Positions 8,983 to 16,607 of a DNA stretch of 64,000 nt are shown here, piece after piece. Position 1 is the first letter of the stretch; every line of letters starts with the position of its first letter. The position numbers and the translations under genes are program-made. The notes under the pieces are model-generated. The model saw only the letters and a list, made by a program, of their open reading frames with translations, searched no databases and was not told the DNA's origin. The stretch comes from Arenibacter algicola (GTDB lineage: Bacteria > Bacteroidota > Bacteroidia > Flavobacteriales > Flavobacteriaceae), in the NCBI RefSeq assembly GCF_000733925.1, contig NZ_JPOO01000003.1:682001-746000 (forward strand), written 5' to 3'.

Positions 8983-9327
8983 TTAAATCATAGGTTTATT
9001 AAAATAAGTTGCCGCTTCAAAATCTCGAATGTTCATGGATAGTATGGGAACTTCAGGAAACACTTGCTTTAATTTTGTTACCACTGTTTTTGATAACATA
9101 GCCTTTTGTTCTACCGTCCTTCCTTCCATAATATTGGCAAAAATGTGAACAAAATCATTCTTAGTGTCCCCAACATTGTAATACTTAAATGGATTGATTC
9201 TCACCTTTATATCCCCTGGATCAAAAAGCGCTGTAGACTCTGCGGCATCATATACATTTTCTATAATCACATCAGGTGATTTTAATGAAATAAGGTTTTC
9301 TGAACAATCTATTATAAAATGTGGCAT
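8983..9327 (-). CDS. 5-carboxymethyl-2-hydroxymuconate isomerase family protein (114 aa)
   Basis: The product starts MPHFIIDCSEN, with the catalytic N-terminal proline of the tautomerase superfamily exposed once Met is removed. The following pattern (IDCSENL ... VYDAAESTALFDPGDIKVR ... FVHIFANIMEGRTVEQKAMLSKTVVTKL) and length match the CHMI (HpaF) family. The classical reaction is isomerisation in homoprotocatechuate breakdown, but no other gene of that pathway is nearby, so here it is probably a tautomerase with another substrate. It sits between an NmrA-like reductase and a small protein with gaps of five bases. Confidence 0.85.
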   Translation of the reverse strand: MPHFIIDCSENLISLKSPDVIIENVYDAAESTALFDPGDIKVRINPFKYYNVGDTKNDFVHIFANIMEGRTVEQKAMLSKTVVTKLKQVFPEVPILSMNIRDFEAATYFNKPMI

Positions 9328-9332
9328 AAATT

Positions 9333-10214
9333 TTAAGGTTTTAATAATTCTTTCCCGGTATCACTTCCTGCAATTAGTAAAGAAGGGGAATTCCAAATCC
9401 CTGTTGCTGCAGTTTCCTTTACATAATCTGAAAAATCCTTTGGTTTTCTTCCCAAAACTTTTTCTATATCATGGGTAATCTCCGCATTGTTGGGATTTCC
9501 AAGCACTTCAGAGAATAGATACTCTATAAGCCAAACAAAATCGGCAGGGACCCCTTGTTGTTTCATCACTTGGGTGTAGGCCGGTAAGGCAATAGGTGTA
9601 AATGCGATGTCCCTTCCAGTGGCATCCGAGATTTCTTGGATCACTTCCTTAAAAGTAAGCTGCCTAGGCCCTGTAAGCTGATAAATTTTTCCATTGTGCT
9701 CCTCGCCCAACAAGGCTGCTACGGCCACATCGGCAATATCATCGGTATCCACATAGGGAACTTTGGCCTCTGCCTGTGGCAAGGCTACAAAACCTTCCAA
9801 AATGGGTTCCAAGAAAAAGCTTTCACTAAAATTTTGATTAAACCAACTGGCCCGAACAATGGTGTAATCCAATCCTGAATGTATCACCACCTGTTCACAC
9901 AGTTCGGCTTCCCTTTCTCCCTTTCCCGACAAAAGAACCAACTTTTTTACATTGCTTTGTTTCGCTTTTTTGGTTAACTCCTCAATGGCTTCCAAAGCTC
10001 CGGGAACGGCCAAGTCTGGCTGAAATGTAATATATACTTTATCCATTCCTTCCATGCTTTGAGACCACGTTTCAGGATTTTCCCAATCGAAGGCCGGAGT
10101 TGCCGATCTAGAGCCAATTCTAACGTTATGTCCGGCTTCGCTTAATCTTTTCACTACTTTTTGGCCGGTTTTTCCAGTCGCGCCGATTACTAAAATGTTG
10201 TTCATGTTTTCCAT
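9333..10214 (-). CDS. NmrA-like NAD(P)-binding reductase (293 aa)
   Basis: The nucleotide-binding loop VIGATGKTGQKV (G-x-x-G-x-x-G) lies near the N-terminus, followed by RIGSRSATP, where the basic residues favour NADP(H). LVLLSGKG, YTIVRASWFNQNF and YVDTDDIADVAVAAL are typical of atypical SDRs of the NmrA/HSCARG type, including QOR2-like quinone reductases. The start could be at 10214 or at the ATG three codons in (10205). Role inferred: NADPH-dependent reduction or redox sensing. It is in the middle of an operon controlled by the AraC gene upstream. Confidence 0.85.
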   Translation of the reverse strand: MENMNNILVIGATGKTGQKVVKRLSEAGHNVRIGSRSATPAFDWENPETWSQSMEGMDKVYITFQPDLAVPGALEAIEELTKKAKQSNVKKLVLLSGKGEREAELCEQVVIHSGLDYTIVRASWFNQNFSESFFLEPILEGFVALPQAEAKVPYVDTDDIADVAVAALLGEEHNGKIYQLTGPRQLTFKEVIQEISDATGRDIAFTPIALPAYTQVMKQQGVPADFVWLIEYLFSEVLGNPNNAEITHDIEKVLGRKPKDFSDYVKETAATGIWNSPSLLIAGSDTGKELLKP

Positions 10215-10261
10215 TTTTATTTACGTTTATGTTTAATTATATTTATAATGATTAGGTTTAT

Positions 10262-10771
10262 CTATTGAATGTTGTATTTAGTGACTTGAAAAAGGCCGAT
10301 CAAAAGAAGCAGGAATGAAATTATGGAACTCAAGGTCCTGATGAGATGCAGGCGATTCCATTTTACCTCAAACCTTTCCCTCAATTGTCTTAGCTCTTCA
10401 ATACTGGCAGAATTTAAGTCGGTTTTATCCAACACCTCATTTAGAGGTACATTACCAAATATGGTTACCAAAACAACTCCGAAAAAATAAATTGCTATCC
10501 CTAAGATCAATGACCAGATTAATGGGCTTGGTGCATTTTTAAAGAGATATAGATTAATAGCCCCCACAATGGAAGGTCCAAAGAAGACCAGCAAAAATAA
10601 GGGGTTTATTATTGCTCTGTTCATTTGTTGAAAGGACATTAAATAGCCAGGATCGTTCAGTCTGCCAATCCCCGGGGTAATGGCATTGGACCAGGTGAAA
10701 CATAGACCTGCCGATAAGCCGGTTAGCAATATCAATGCTGTAATCCCTATATTTTCAATTGTGATTTCCAT
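10262..10771 (-). CDS. DUF1772 (anthrone oxygenase-like) membrane protein (169 aa)
   Basis: Four hydrophobic helices with the DUF1772 features: an N-terminal helix ending GLCFTWSNAITPGIGRL, the segment FGNVPLNEVL before a basic linker, and W-x-x-x-H-x-x-RT-x-x-S-x-x-SF in the last helix. Related proteins are annotated as anthrone-oxygenase-like and often sit beside oxidoreductases. The chemistry is not established for bacterial members. It is four bases from the DUF5367 gene upstream. Confidence 0.75.
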   Translation of the reverse strand: MEITIENIGITALILLTGLSAGLCFTWSNAITPGIGRLNDPGYLMSFQQMNRAIINPLFLLVFFGPSIVGAINLYLFKNAPSPLIWSLILGIAIYFFGVVLVTIFGNVPLNEVLDKTDLNSASIEELRQLRERFEVKWNRLHLIRTLSSIISFLLLLIGLFQVTKYNIQ

Positions 10772-10775
10772 AGCT

Positions 10776-11177
10776 TTAATGTTTTAAGATGTTTGTTTTG
10801 GGATATACACGAGTATACCAGTACAATACCGCTACCAATAAAAATTCGGCCGCTATAATCCAGAATCCTAAAGATGTGAAGAAGCTATAGTGACTTCCTC
10901 CTGTTGGAATTATGAAGAACGGGACTGTGATCAAGGCATCCAATACAACAGCAGTCAACAACAGTGTTTGGCCCACCAAATACCCATGTGTATCCTTTTC
11001 TTTCCTGTAGTAGAATGAACAACCCCACCACACCAATGGTATGACTACAGCAAACAATACAAGATTTGCCTGTGTCTCAGCATTTTCCAAAACCGGGACA
11101 TAGTAAGAAATTGAATAAAATAGTATTGCGATAATCCATATGGCAATACCGATAAGCAGAGCACGTTTAATTTTCAT
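10776..11177 (-). CDS. DUF5367 membrane protein (133 aa)
   Basis: Four transmembrane helices: MKIKRALLIGIAIWIIAILFYS, ANLVLFAVVIPLVWWGCSFYY, GQTLLLTAVVLDALITVPFFI and LGFWIIAAEFLLVAVLYWYT. The VVLDALITVPFFIIPTGGSHYSFF segment is what I recall of the flavobacterial DUF5367 family. Function is unknown. It is the first gene of the seven-gene operon, 92 bases below the AraC regulator. Confidence 0.7.
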   Translation of the reverse strand: MKIKRALLIGIAIWIIAILFYSISYYVPVLENAETQANLVLFAVVIPLVWWGCSFYYRKEKDTHGYLVGQTLLLTAVVLDALITVPFFIIPTGGSHYSFFTSLGFWIIAAEFLLVAVLYWYTRVYPKTNILKH

Positions 11178-11269
11178 GACTTTTTAGTTTAAAAATTACA
11201 TGTCAAAATTATTTGAATGTGCTCTGGGAGGTTTGTCCCAAATGGAGAAAGATTTGTTCTAAAAGGAGG

Positions 11270-12124
11270 CTACTTGATCTGACTAGGTCTATACCCAAAC
11301 TTTTTTTCAAAAGCATTGGAGAAAGAGCTTAAACTTTCATAGCCCACATGCCATGCCGCTTCCTGAACGGTGGCATCTTGATTGCGGATCAATTTATGGG
11401 CCAGGGTCAAACGTTCGTTCTGAAGGTATTTAAAAACGGGAACACCAAAATATGCCTTAAAGTCCTTTTTTAGTTTAAATGTGTTTAAGCCTATCTTCTT
11501 GGAAAGTTCGCTTAGGGAAGGGGGATTATCAATATTCTTCAATAAGATATCTTTGGCCTGATGGAGTTGGCTGCGTTCTTGGGGATTTATTTTCTCAGTT
11601 TTTAAGCTGGCCAATTGACCAAAAAAATGGGAAAGCAGTGTTGTTATCTGACTTCGGAAAAACATCATTTTGGTTTTGCCCTGATATTGAATATTAAATA
11701 AGGAATCAACAATAGTCTGCATTTCCGGCGTCATAATAAAACTCGGTCCCTCCACATAATGATCCGAAGGGTTCACCAACTGATCCAGCATTTCCCCAAA
11801 AAGCTCGCCTTCTTGATTGGGAAGTTTATCCAATGCTTTTATGGAGGTGGCTATAACCAAGCATTCCAAAGGCTTGGAGGAGGAGACCGTATGTACGAAT
11901 TCTACTTTATCATTTGCAAAAAATGAAAGTGCCAAACCCTTGGTATGATTAAAGTCCTTTTGTTTATCCCCATATTTTACCTTTAAATCAACATTGCCGG
12001 AGCCATAAAAGGCAACAGCGATCAAAGGTTCTTCAAAAGAGCATGAATCTATGGTAGCCTCATTTACCTTGGCTTCTTCTACCAAAATAATAAAGTCGTT
12101 TATGTCTATAATATCCCTTGTCAT
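11270..12124 (-). CDS. AraC family transcriptional regulator (284 aa)
   Basis: The C-terminal 100 residues hold the two AraC helix-turn-helix motifs: SLSELSKKIGLNTFKLKKDFKAYFG and ATVQEAAWHVGYESLSSFSNAFEKKFGYRP. The N-terminal 170 residues are a variable effector or oligomerisation domain without a recognisable ligand motif. It lies directly upstream of, and in the same direction as, the operon of DUF5367, DUF1772, NmrA, tautomerase and GNAT genes, and probably controls it. A 9-bp inverted repeat 15 bases upstream of its start may be its autoregulatory site. Confidence 0.9.
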   Translation of the reverse strand: MTRDIIDINDFIILVEEAKVNEATIDSCSFEEPLIAVAFYGSGNVDLKVKYGDKQKDFNHTKGLALSFFANDKVEFVHTVSSSKPLECLVIATSIKALDKLPNQEGELFGEMLDQLVNPSDHYVEGPSFIMTPEMQTIVDSLFNIQYQGKTKMMFFRSQITTLLSHFFGQLASLKTEKINPQERSQLHQAKDILLKNIDNPPSLSELSKKIGLNTFKLKKDFKAYFGVPVFKYLQNERLTLAHKLIRNQDATVQEAAWHVGYESLSSFSNAFEKKFGYRPSQIK

Positions 12125-12138
12125 CTAGCTTAGAACGA

Positions 12139-12164
12139 ATTTACAAAATTTTGGGTTTGTAAAT
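12139..12164. promoter_or_regulatory. Inverted repeat upstream of the AraC gene (possible operator)
   Basis: ATTTACAAA (12139-12147) and its exact complement TTTGTAAAT (12156-12164), separated by eight bases, lie 15-40 bases upstream of the AraC start. The arm spacing (17 bp centre to centre) suits a dimeric regulator. No copy of the arms was seen upstream of the 11177 gene. Confidence 0.45.
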
Positions 12165-12192
12165 CCAACTACCAAACGAAGCCACTAAACCA

Positions 12193-12242
12193 CTCTGCAC
12201 TGAAAGTGCAGAGGTTTTCTTTACAAGGGACTGAAAGTCCCT
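12193..12242 (-). repeat. Paired hairpins at the right end of the IS element
   Basis: Two tandem perfect hairpins: a 9-bp stem (CTCTGCACT, 12193-12201, with its complement 12205-12213) and a 7-bp stem (AGGGACT, 12226-12232, with its complement 12236-12242). Both have the loop GAA, so each apex reads ACT-GAA-AGT. They begin just beyond the transposase stop and are likely transposase recognition structures. Confidence 0.7.
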
Positions 12243-12246
12243 GGGA

Positions 12247-12681
12247 CTATTCCAATATAAAATTGGAATTATCCGAACCGTCCCGTCTATGATGCTCCAA
12301 ATAATCATTGACCATCTTATCGGTTACATTGCCCGTACTCCAGACTCCATAACCGCTCGCCCAAAAATGCTGACCCCAATAGCGCTCCTTTAAATGAGGA
12401 AACTCCTGTTGGAGCTTTCTCGATGTCCTGCCTTTCATTTGTTTGACCATCGAACTTACATTCATCCTAGGGGCGTATTCAACGTGCATATGAACATGAT
12501 CGGAGCTCACCACTCCTTTCATAATCTCAATCCCTTCAGCTTCACATATTTGCATGAGAAGCTCACGACAACGCTTCTGAACATCCCCACTTAATACCTT
12601 ATATCTATACTTGGTAACCCAAACCAGATGACAAGTCAACCGGCTAACGGTATGCGATCCCTTTCTCAATGTATGACCCAT
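12247..12681 (-). CDS. tnpA: IS200/IS605 family transposase TnpA (144 aa)
   Basis: A complete Y1 HUH transposase. The HUH metal site is DHVHMHV (His62-Val-His64), the nucleophile is the Tyr in NDYLEHH (about residue 127), and TCHLVWVTKYRYKVL near the N-terminus plus RYWGQHFWASGYGVWSTGNVT are family signatures. Known mechanism: it cuts single-stranded DNA at hairpin-guided sites during replication. No tnpB or other cargo gene accompanies it. Confidence 0.95.
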   Translation of the reverse strand: MGHTLRKGSHTVSRLTCHLVWVTKYRYKVLSGDVQKRCRELLMQICEAEGIEIMKGVVSSDHVHMHVEYAPRMNVSSMVKQMKGRTSRKLQQEFPHLKERYWGQHFWASGYGVWSTGNVTDKMVNDYLEHHRRDGSDNSNFILE

Positions 12682-12704
12682 ACCCCTAAATTATGTATTT
12701 TTTC

Positions 12705-12732
12705 GCAGTACTAAAGTGCTGCAATAAATTGC
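12705..12732 (-). repeat. Hairpins at the left end of the IS element
   Basis: Upstream of the transposase start, GCAGTACT (12705-12712) pairs with AGTGCTGC (12715-12722) with one G-T wobble and a two-base loop. GCAAT-AA-ATTGC follows at 12721-12732. The ACT-AA-AGT apex mirrors the right-end hairpins. Confidence 0.6.
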
Positions 12733-12761
12733 AGGGTTTTACTCCCTAACCTGAGACCAAT

Positions 12762-12792
12762 AAAAAAATCCGGCTACCCTAAGGAGTAGCCG
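12762..12792 (-). terminator. Rho-independent terminator of the CotH gene
   Basis: A 7-bp GC-rich stem (CGGCTAC at 12771-12777 with GTAGCCG at 12786-12792) is followed on the minus strand by seven T (12762-12768). It lies about 60 bases beyond the stop of the leftward CotH-like gene and just outside the IS element. Confidence 0.85.
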
Positions 12793-12853
12793 AATCTTCA
12801 TCGGGGGAACAATAAAAATTAATCAACCTGAAGGTTCATCAACTAAAAACCAA

Positions 12854-14302
12854 TTAATCGTTCAAATAATTATTTACTGCCGTGGTACGTGCACTAACGT
12901 GACTATTTAATTGGCTTATGGCTGCCTGAAAATCCGAACTTGAACTTAGAAATGAATACCCGTAAACCTCTAGGTTGGCGTAAGGTTCTACCAATGCCCC
13001 ATAGGTTGCATATTTGGATTGCATATCACTAATATTAAAGGCATTATCCACTACATCACGCACATATGCATCGTACTGTGCCCTATAGGTATCATCCTGA
13101 TACAAATACCCGATCAACGGCCATGCACTCCCATTTAAATCGGAGAAATCCAAATTTAACGCCCCTTGCTGATTCCCTTCCTGCAAAGCCTCGTTGTTAT
13201 CCCATGGAATCCATGATAATTTTTCCGTGTCGGGATTATTGTACAGATAATAATTATGGGTCATTCTGCCGTAAGTATCCCAGTTTTGGATAACTGTATT
13301 GACCGCCAAATACTTCAAGAAGGTATCGGTGTCAAAAACACTTTCCAAATTGGCACGCCAAGTTGAAGGATCCGTGGTTCTTTCCGATGAATGCAATGCC
13401 GTGAAGACACTTTGTACATCGCTAAAATCGGCCACATCTTCATTGGTCTTCTTTACAAATACATCTTCGGTAAAGGTGCCCTGGGCAAAACTGGCGCCAG
13501 TGCCATCCGGTTTGTACAAATTACCATCATTATCGGAAAACTGGGCATCGATCACCGTGTCATCCACTTCTTCGACCAATGTATAAACTCCAAAATATTG
13601 GGGTCCATCGCCATGATCCACATAAACGGTATAAAATGCTGCGTGTGAACTCGCTATGCCGGCTTCCCGGAAAACATCGGTAGCTACCTTTTCCCTTAGC
13701 ATGGATTTATCATTGTAGTTATTTTTCAAACTCAATTTCTTAAAACCATAAAACCGTTGATTGTCTATTTGGGGGTATTGATCCTCAAATTCATCAAAAT
13801 CCAGCTTAAAGGATAATTTTAAGATGCCACTGGTCCAGCTGGACTGTAAACTGGAATTGCCTTTAAAACGTACCCCTACCCGATACCATTCCTTGCCATT
13901 ATACATGATATCGCCGGGGACAAAAATAGGATCTTCATCAACATCTGCCAATCCACCTCCACCAGGGCCACCACCGGGACCTCCACTACCACCAAAAGCT
14001 CCGTACAGTGATGTCATATCATCCAACATACTCTGCCAACGCTCTTCGGTAATTACAATATCCAAACGTTTTACTGCTTCATCCTCAAAAACTTCTTCAA
14101 AGTTAGGGTCTGCTGATTTACTATGGGTATCATCAGTCCAGTCCGCGGCTTCAAAGTCGGTATCGGAATAGGTTTCAACATAGGTCTCGCTATCTATTAC
14201 TTCTTCCCCGGCCGATGTATCTTGTACGGCATCGTTGGAGCAGGAAAGCACCAAAAATAATTGCGTCATCAATAAAAACAATAAGCTTATTTTTCTCATC
14301 AT
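12854..14302 (-). CDS. CotH kinase family lipoprotein (482 aa)
   Basis: A lipoprotein signal (lipobox LVLSC near residue 21) is followed by an acidic linker and then a CotH domain: RLDIVITEERWQSMLDDM, a Gly-rich loop (GGSGGPGGGPGGGG), VGVRFKGNSSL, FYGFKKLSLKNNYNDKSMLREKVATDVFREAGI, YFGVYTLVEEVDD, GNLYKPDGTGA, and NWDTYGRMTHNYYLYN ... WIPWDNNEAL. CotH proteins are atypical protein kinases in spore formers; in Bacteroidota they are surface lipoproteins of unclear role. It ends in its own terminator and appears monocistronic. The start is at 14302 or one codon in. Confidence 0.9.
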   Translation of the reverse strand: MMRKISLLFLLMTQLFLVLSCSNDAVQDTSAGEEVIDSETYVETYSDTDFEAADWTDDTHSKSADPNFEEVFEDEAVKRLDIVITEERWQSMLDDMTSLYGAFGGSGGPGGGPGGGGLADVDEDPIFVPGDIMYNGKEWYRVGVRFKGNSSLQSSWTSGILKLSFKLDFDEFEDQYPQIDNQRFYGFKKLSLKNNYNDKSMLREKVATDVFREAGIASSHAAFYTVYVDHGDGPQYFGVYTLVEEVDDTVIDAQFSDNDGNLYKPDGTGASFAQGTFTEDVFVKKTNEDVADFSDVQSVFTALHSSERTTDPSTWRANLESVFDTDTFLKYLAVNTVIQNWDTYGRMTHNYYLYNNPDTEKLSWIPWDNNEALQEGNQQGALNLDFSDLNGSAWPLIGYLYQDDTYRAQYDAYVRDVVDNAFNISDMQSKYATYGALVEPYANLEVYGYSFLSSSSDFQAAISQLNSHVSARTTAVNNYLND

Positions 14303-14831
14303 TGTATACTTTTAGGACTATTATTACCTTACAAAGATGTTAATATGAAGTAAATGAATTTTATAAAATCAGCGAATGGCCTACTCTTTTATGTGAAACA
14401 TAAGAAATGTCCTGACAGTAAATTTGAAGGCCATTACAGACTGTCCTAAAATATCCATAAATGACATTCAATTGAACCAATCCGAAAACCGAAGAATAAT
14501 CGCAAAATCTAGATTAATATATATAGTCGAAATAAAGGAGGTTAGCTATTAAAAATTGAAGCAGACCTTTAGATGGTACAGAATTTTATTCCTAACCCCA
14601 AAAGACTGGCTCATTTTACCTTCGTCATAGGTATCGGGATGTGCGGAGCAGATACTCCTCTTTCTTCTCCCTTAAGGCTGTCAAAAGACTTTCTGAAACG
14701 GCCAGGACCAATAACAGATTGGCCCCCTTTTCGTCTGCGGCCCAATGTTGCCAACAGGCTTCCTAGGCCAATTGTATTACGGCAAATTAACTATGCCGTC
14801 CCTGTTTCTCTGACAACTATAGCTTTGCTCG
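14303..14831. other. Gene-free stretch, possible decayed coding DNA
   Basis: About 530 bases between two leftward genes. A plus-strand frame (14573-14923) runs into the next gene's antisense and looks spurious. On the minus strand about 14623-14790 reads as an open segment ending PIPMTKVK before a stop, but without a start codon or recognisable family. It could be a gene remnant; I cannot support more. Confidence 0.3.
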
Positions 14832-15806
14832 TTATATTTTTGCTGACTTTTTATTCTTTTGAAATTCTGGCAATACTTTTTCTGCCAGTCGCTCCAAGGT
14901 GCTTTCCATACTATTGGAATTGAACCTTAGATTTAGACTTACATGGTTTACACCAATAGATTTTAAATGATGTAAATAGGTGTTCAAATAATTAACACCC
15001 GTCTTAAATCCTAAATGGATGGGTTCTGGCCTAAAACTATCGTCTTCTTGAAGATCCACATATAAGGGCTGCATAAAAGGTTTGTCAAATATACTAGTTT
15101 CGGCAACCAATGCCCGCCATTCTTCAATTCTGTATTTCTGTTGTCTGGGATCCCTGGGGTAGTACATCCACCCATTTGCGTTTTTGGCATTCCACTCCAA
15201 AGACTGTTGACTAAAGCCGGTCATCAACAAGGGAATTTTATGGTTTTTAGCTTTTGGAAGTATATCTATATGCCCTTTTAAATCGCCATAATTTTTGGTT
15301 TCCAAAACAGGGTAACTCTGCTGTGCCCTACGAATGTATTGGAAGGCTTCGCGAAACAGTTCCCCACGGTTTTCATATTCGATTCCCATAGCGGGATATT
15401 CATCAAATCGGTCACCGGAGGCTACTCCCAACAACAACCTACCACCTGAAAGCTGGTCTATAGTGGCAGCGGATTTTGCCACATGTACCGGATGGTGCAA
15501 GGGCAAGGCAATACTGGAAATACCCAGTGCTATTTTTTTGGTTTTAGCTGCCAGAAATCCCAAATAGGTAAAGGGATCGTACATCTGACCAGCATCGCCA
15601 AAAGAGGGTACGTTAAAGGGTACATCGCGAATCCAAAGGGCCTTAAAGCCCAATTCGTCCAACAATTCCACGCGTTCCAAATGATGCTCCATGGTGGGCA
15701 TAAGCCCTTGGTCGTAGTACTCTATAGGCACTGTTATTCCAATGCTCAGTTCATCGGGTTGAAATACGCTGTTGTATGCTTTGTTAATGGGCTCAAAATT
15801 CTTCAT
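14832..15806 (-). CDS. LLM class flavin-dependent oxidoreductase, TIGR03571-like (324 aa)
   Basis: The N-terminus (ELSIGITVPIEYYDQG ... HLERVELLDELGFKALWIRDVPF) and central motifs (DPFTYLGFLAAKTKKIALGISSIALPLHHPVHVAKSAATIDQLSGGRLLLGVASGDR) are those of bacterial luciferase-like monooxygenases. The length and the QPDELSIG start fit the BA3436-type subfamily (TIGR03571). The cofactor is probably FMNH2 and the substrate is unknown. Transcribed alone on the minus strand. Confidence 0.9.
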   Translation of the reverse strand: MKNFEPINKAYNSVFQPDELSIGITVPIEYYDQGLMPTMEHHLERVELLDELGFKALWIRDVPFNVPSFGDAGQMYDPFTYLGFLAAKTKKIALGISSIALPLHHPVHVAKSAATIDQLSGGRLLLGVASGDRFDEYPAMGIEYENRGELFREAFQYIRRAQQSYPVLETKNYGDLKGHIDILPKAKNHKIPLLMTGFSQQSLEWNAKNANGWMYYPRDPRQQKYRIEEWRALVAETSIFDKPFMQPLYVDLQEDDSFRPEPIHLGFKTGVNYLNTYLHHLKSIGVNHVSLNLRFNSNSMESTLERLAEKVLPEFQKNKKSAKI

Positions 15807-16319
15807 ATGTTTTTTCTTCGGGGGTTTTAATTATTAGCTGTACTAAAGCTTCATTGTTATACCGGTACCTACTGCCCTACTTCTTAATCTTAATGTTATA
15901 ACTCCATATACCTTGAAGCTGACCATAGTAGCTCTTACAAAAATTGTTTGTGAACTATTACCAGGGTTCGGGGTGTCTCAGAGTTGCTTTTAAATTTTCG
16001 TACCGTTCCTGGATATGGATAATTTCCCTCTCATAAACCATACATCTATAATATCCAGAGAACCCTTTTCAGCCTAAGTTTCAGACTTCAATGGTATGTG
16101 TAATTAAACTTGACTATAAGGTCTTGAATATTCTAGGTACAAAGCAATCATAGGTCCCCAGTATAAATTGGTGATCACAGCGTAAAATATAAAAATAATC
16201 TTACCACACTTTCTATAAAGATAATAAAAACGAATTTTATAGGTGCCAAGAAAAATTGATCTACAATTTCTATCTCTAATAAAAAAAGGAGAAATGCATT
16301 CTTGAGGATATCAATATAA
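15807..16319. other. Gene-free stretch
   Basis: About 510 AT-rich bases upstream of the luciferase-like gene. I see no coding frame with family resemblance. It borders the truncated AraC remnant and may include more of that decayed gene. Confidence 0.4.
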
Positions 16320-16580
16320 CTACCCCCCTATGTAAGCGAATATTTTAAAAAACAAGTGAATATGCCCTTACGGGAATACATTATTAAGGCCAAGTTGAAA
16401 TTGGTGGAAATCCGATTGCTGAATTCCGATTTTACATTGACCGAAATTGCACAGGAATTGGGCTTTACGGATGTTAGCCATCTCTCAAAAACCTTTAAGA
16501 AATATGTAGGCACCTCCATCCGCGAATTTAAGAACAACGGAGAATATATGCTTTTAACACGAAATGCCTGTACTGCCTAA
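16320..16580 (+). pseudogene. AraC-family regulator remnant (DNA-binding domain only)
   Basis: The frame from a stop at 16317 to 16580 reads VSEYFKKQVNMPLREYIIKAKL followed by FTLTEIAQELGFTDVSHLSKTFKKYVGTSIREFK. That is the end of the first helix-turn-helix, the linker, and the whole second helix-turn-helix of an AraC protein. The first half of the DNA-binding domain and any ligand domain are missing. The only in-frame start is a GTG at 16356, inside the domain. It is best read as a 5'-truncated pseudogene. Confidence 0.75.
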
Positions 16581-16607
16581 ACAAGATGGCCATTATTTAG
16601 CCAATGT

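Larger units (their letters stand above)
12190..12740 (-). mobile_element. IS200/IS605-type insertion sequence with hairpin ends
   Basis: A single-gene element of about 0.55 kb: a Y1 transposase flanked by subterminal hairpins on both sides, as in IS200-type elements that move as single-stranded DNA and have no terminal inverted repeats. It lies between the AraC promoter and the terminator of the CotH gene. The exact ends cannot be fixed without an empty site. The transposase is intact, so the element may be active. Confidence 0.75.

Noticed and set aside
12190..12740. Hairpin repeats near the transposase as a CRISPR or attachment site
   Set aside because: There are only a few hairpins with unequal stems at the ends of an IS200-type element and no spacer-repeat periodicity.
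14573..14923. 116-codon plus-strand frame, and an antisense segment ending PIPMTKVK
   Set aside because: The plus frame runs into the antisense of the luciferase-like gene and matches no family. The minus segment lacks a start and contains a stop. A remnant is possible but not supported.
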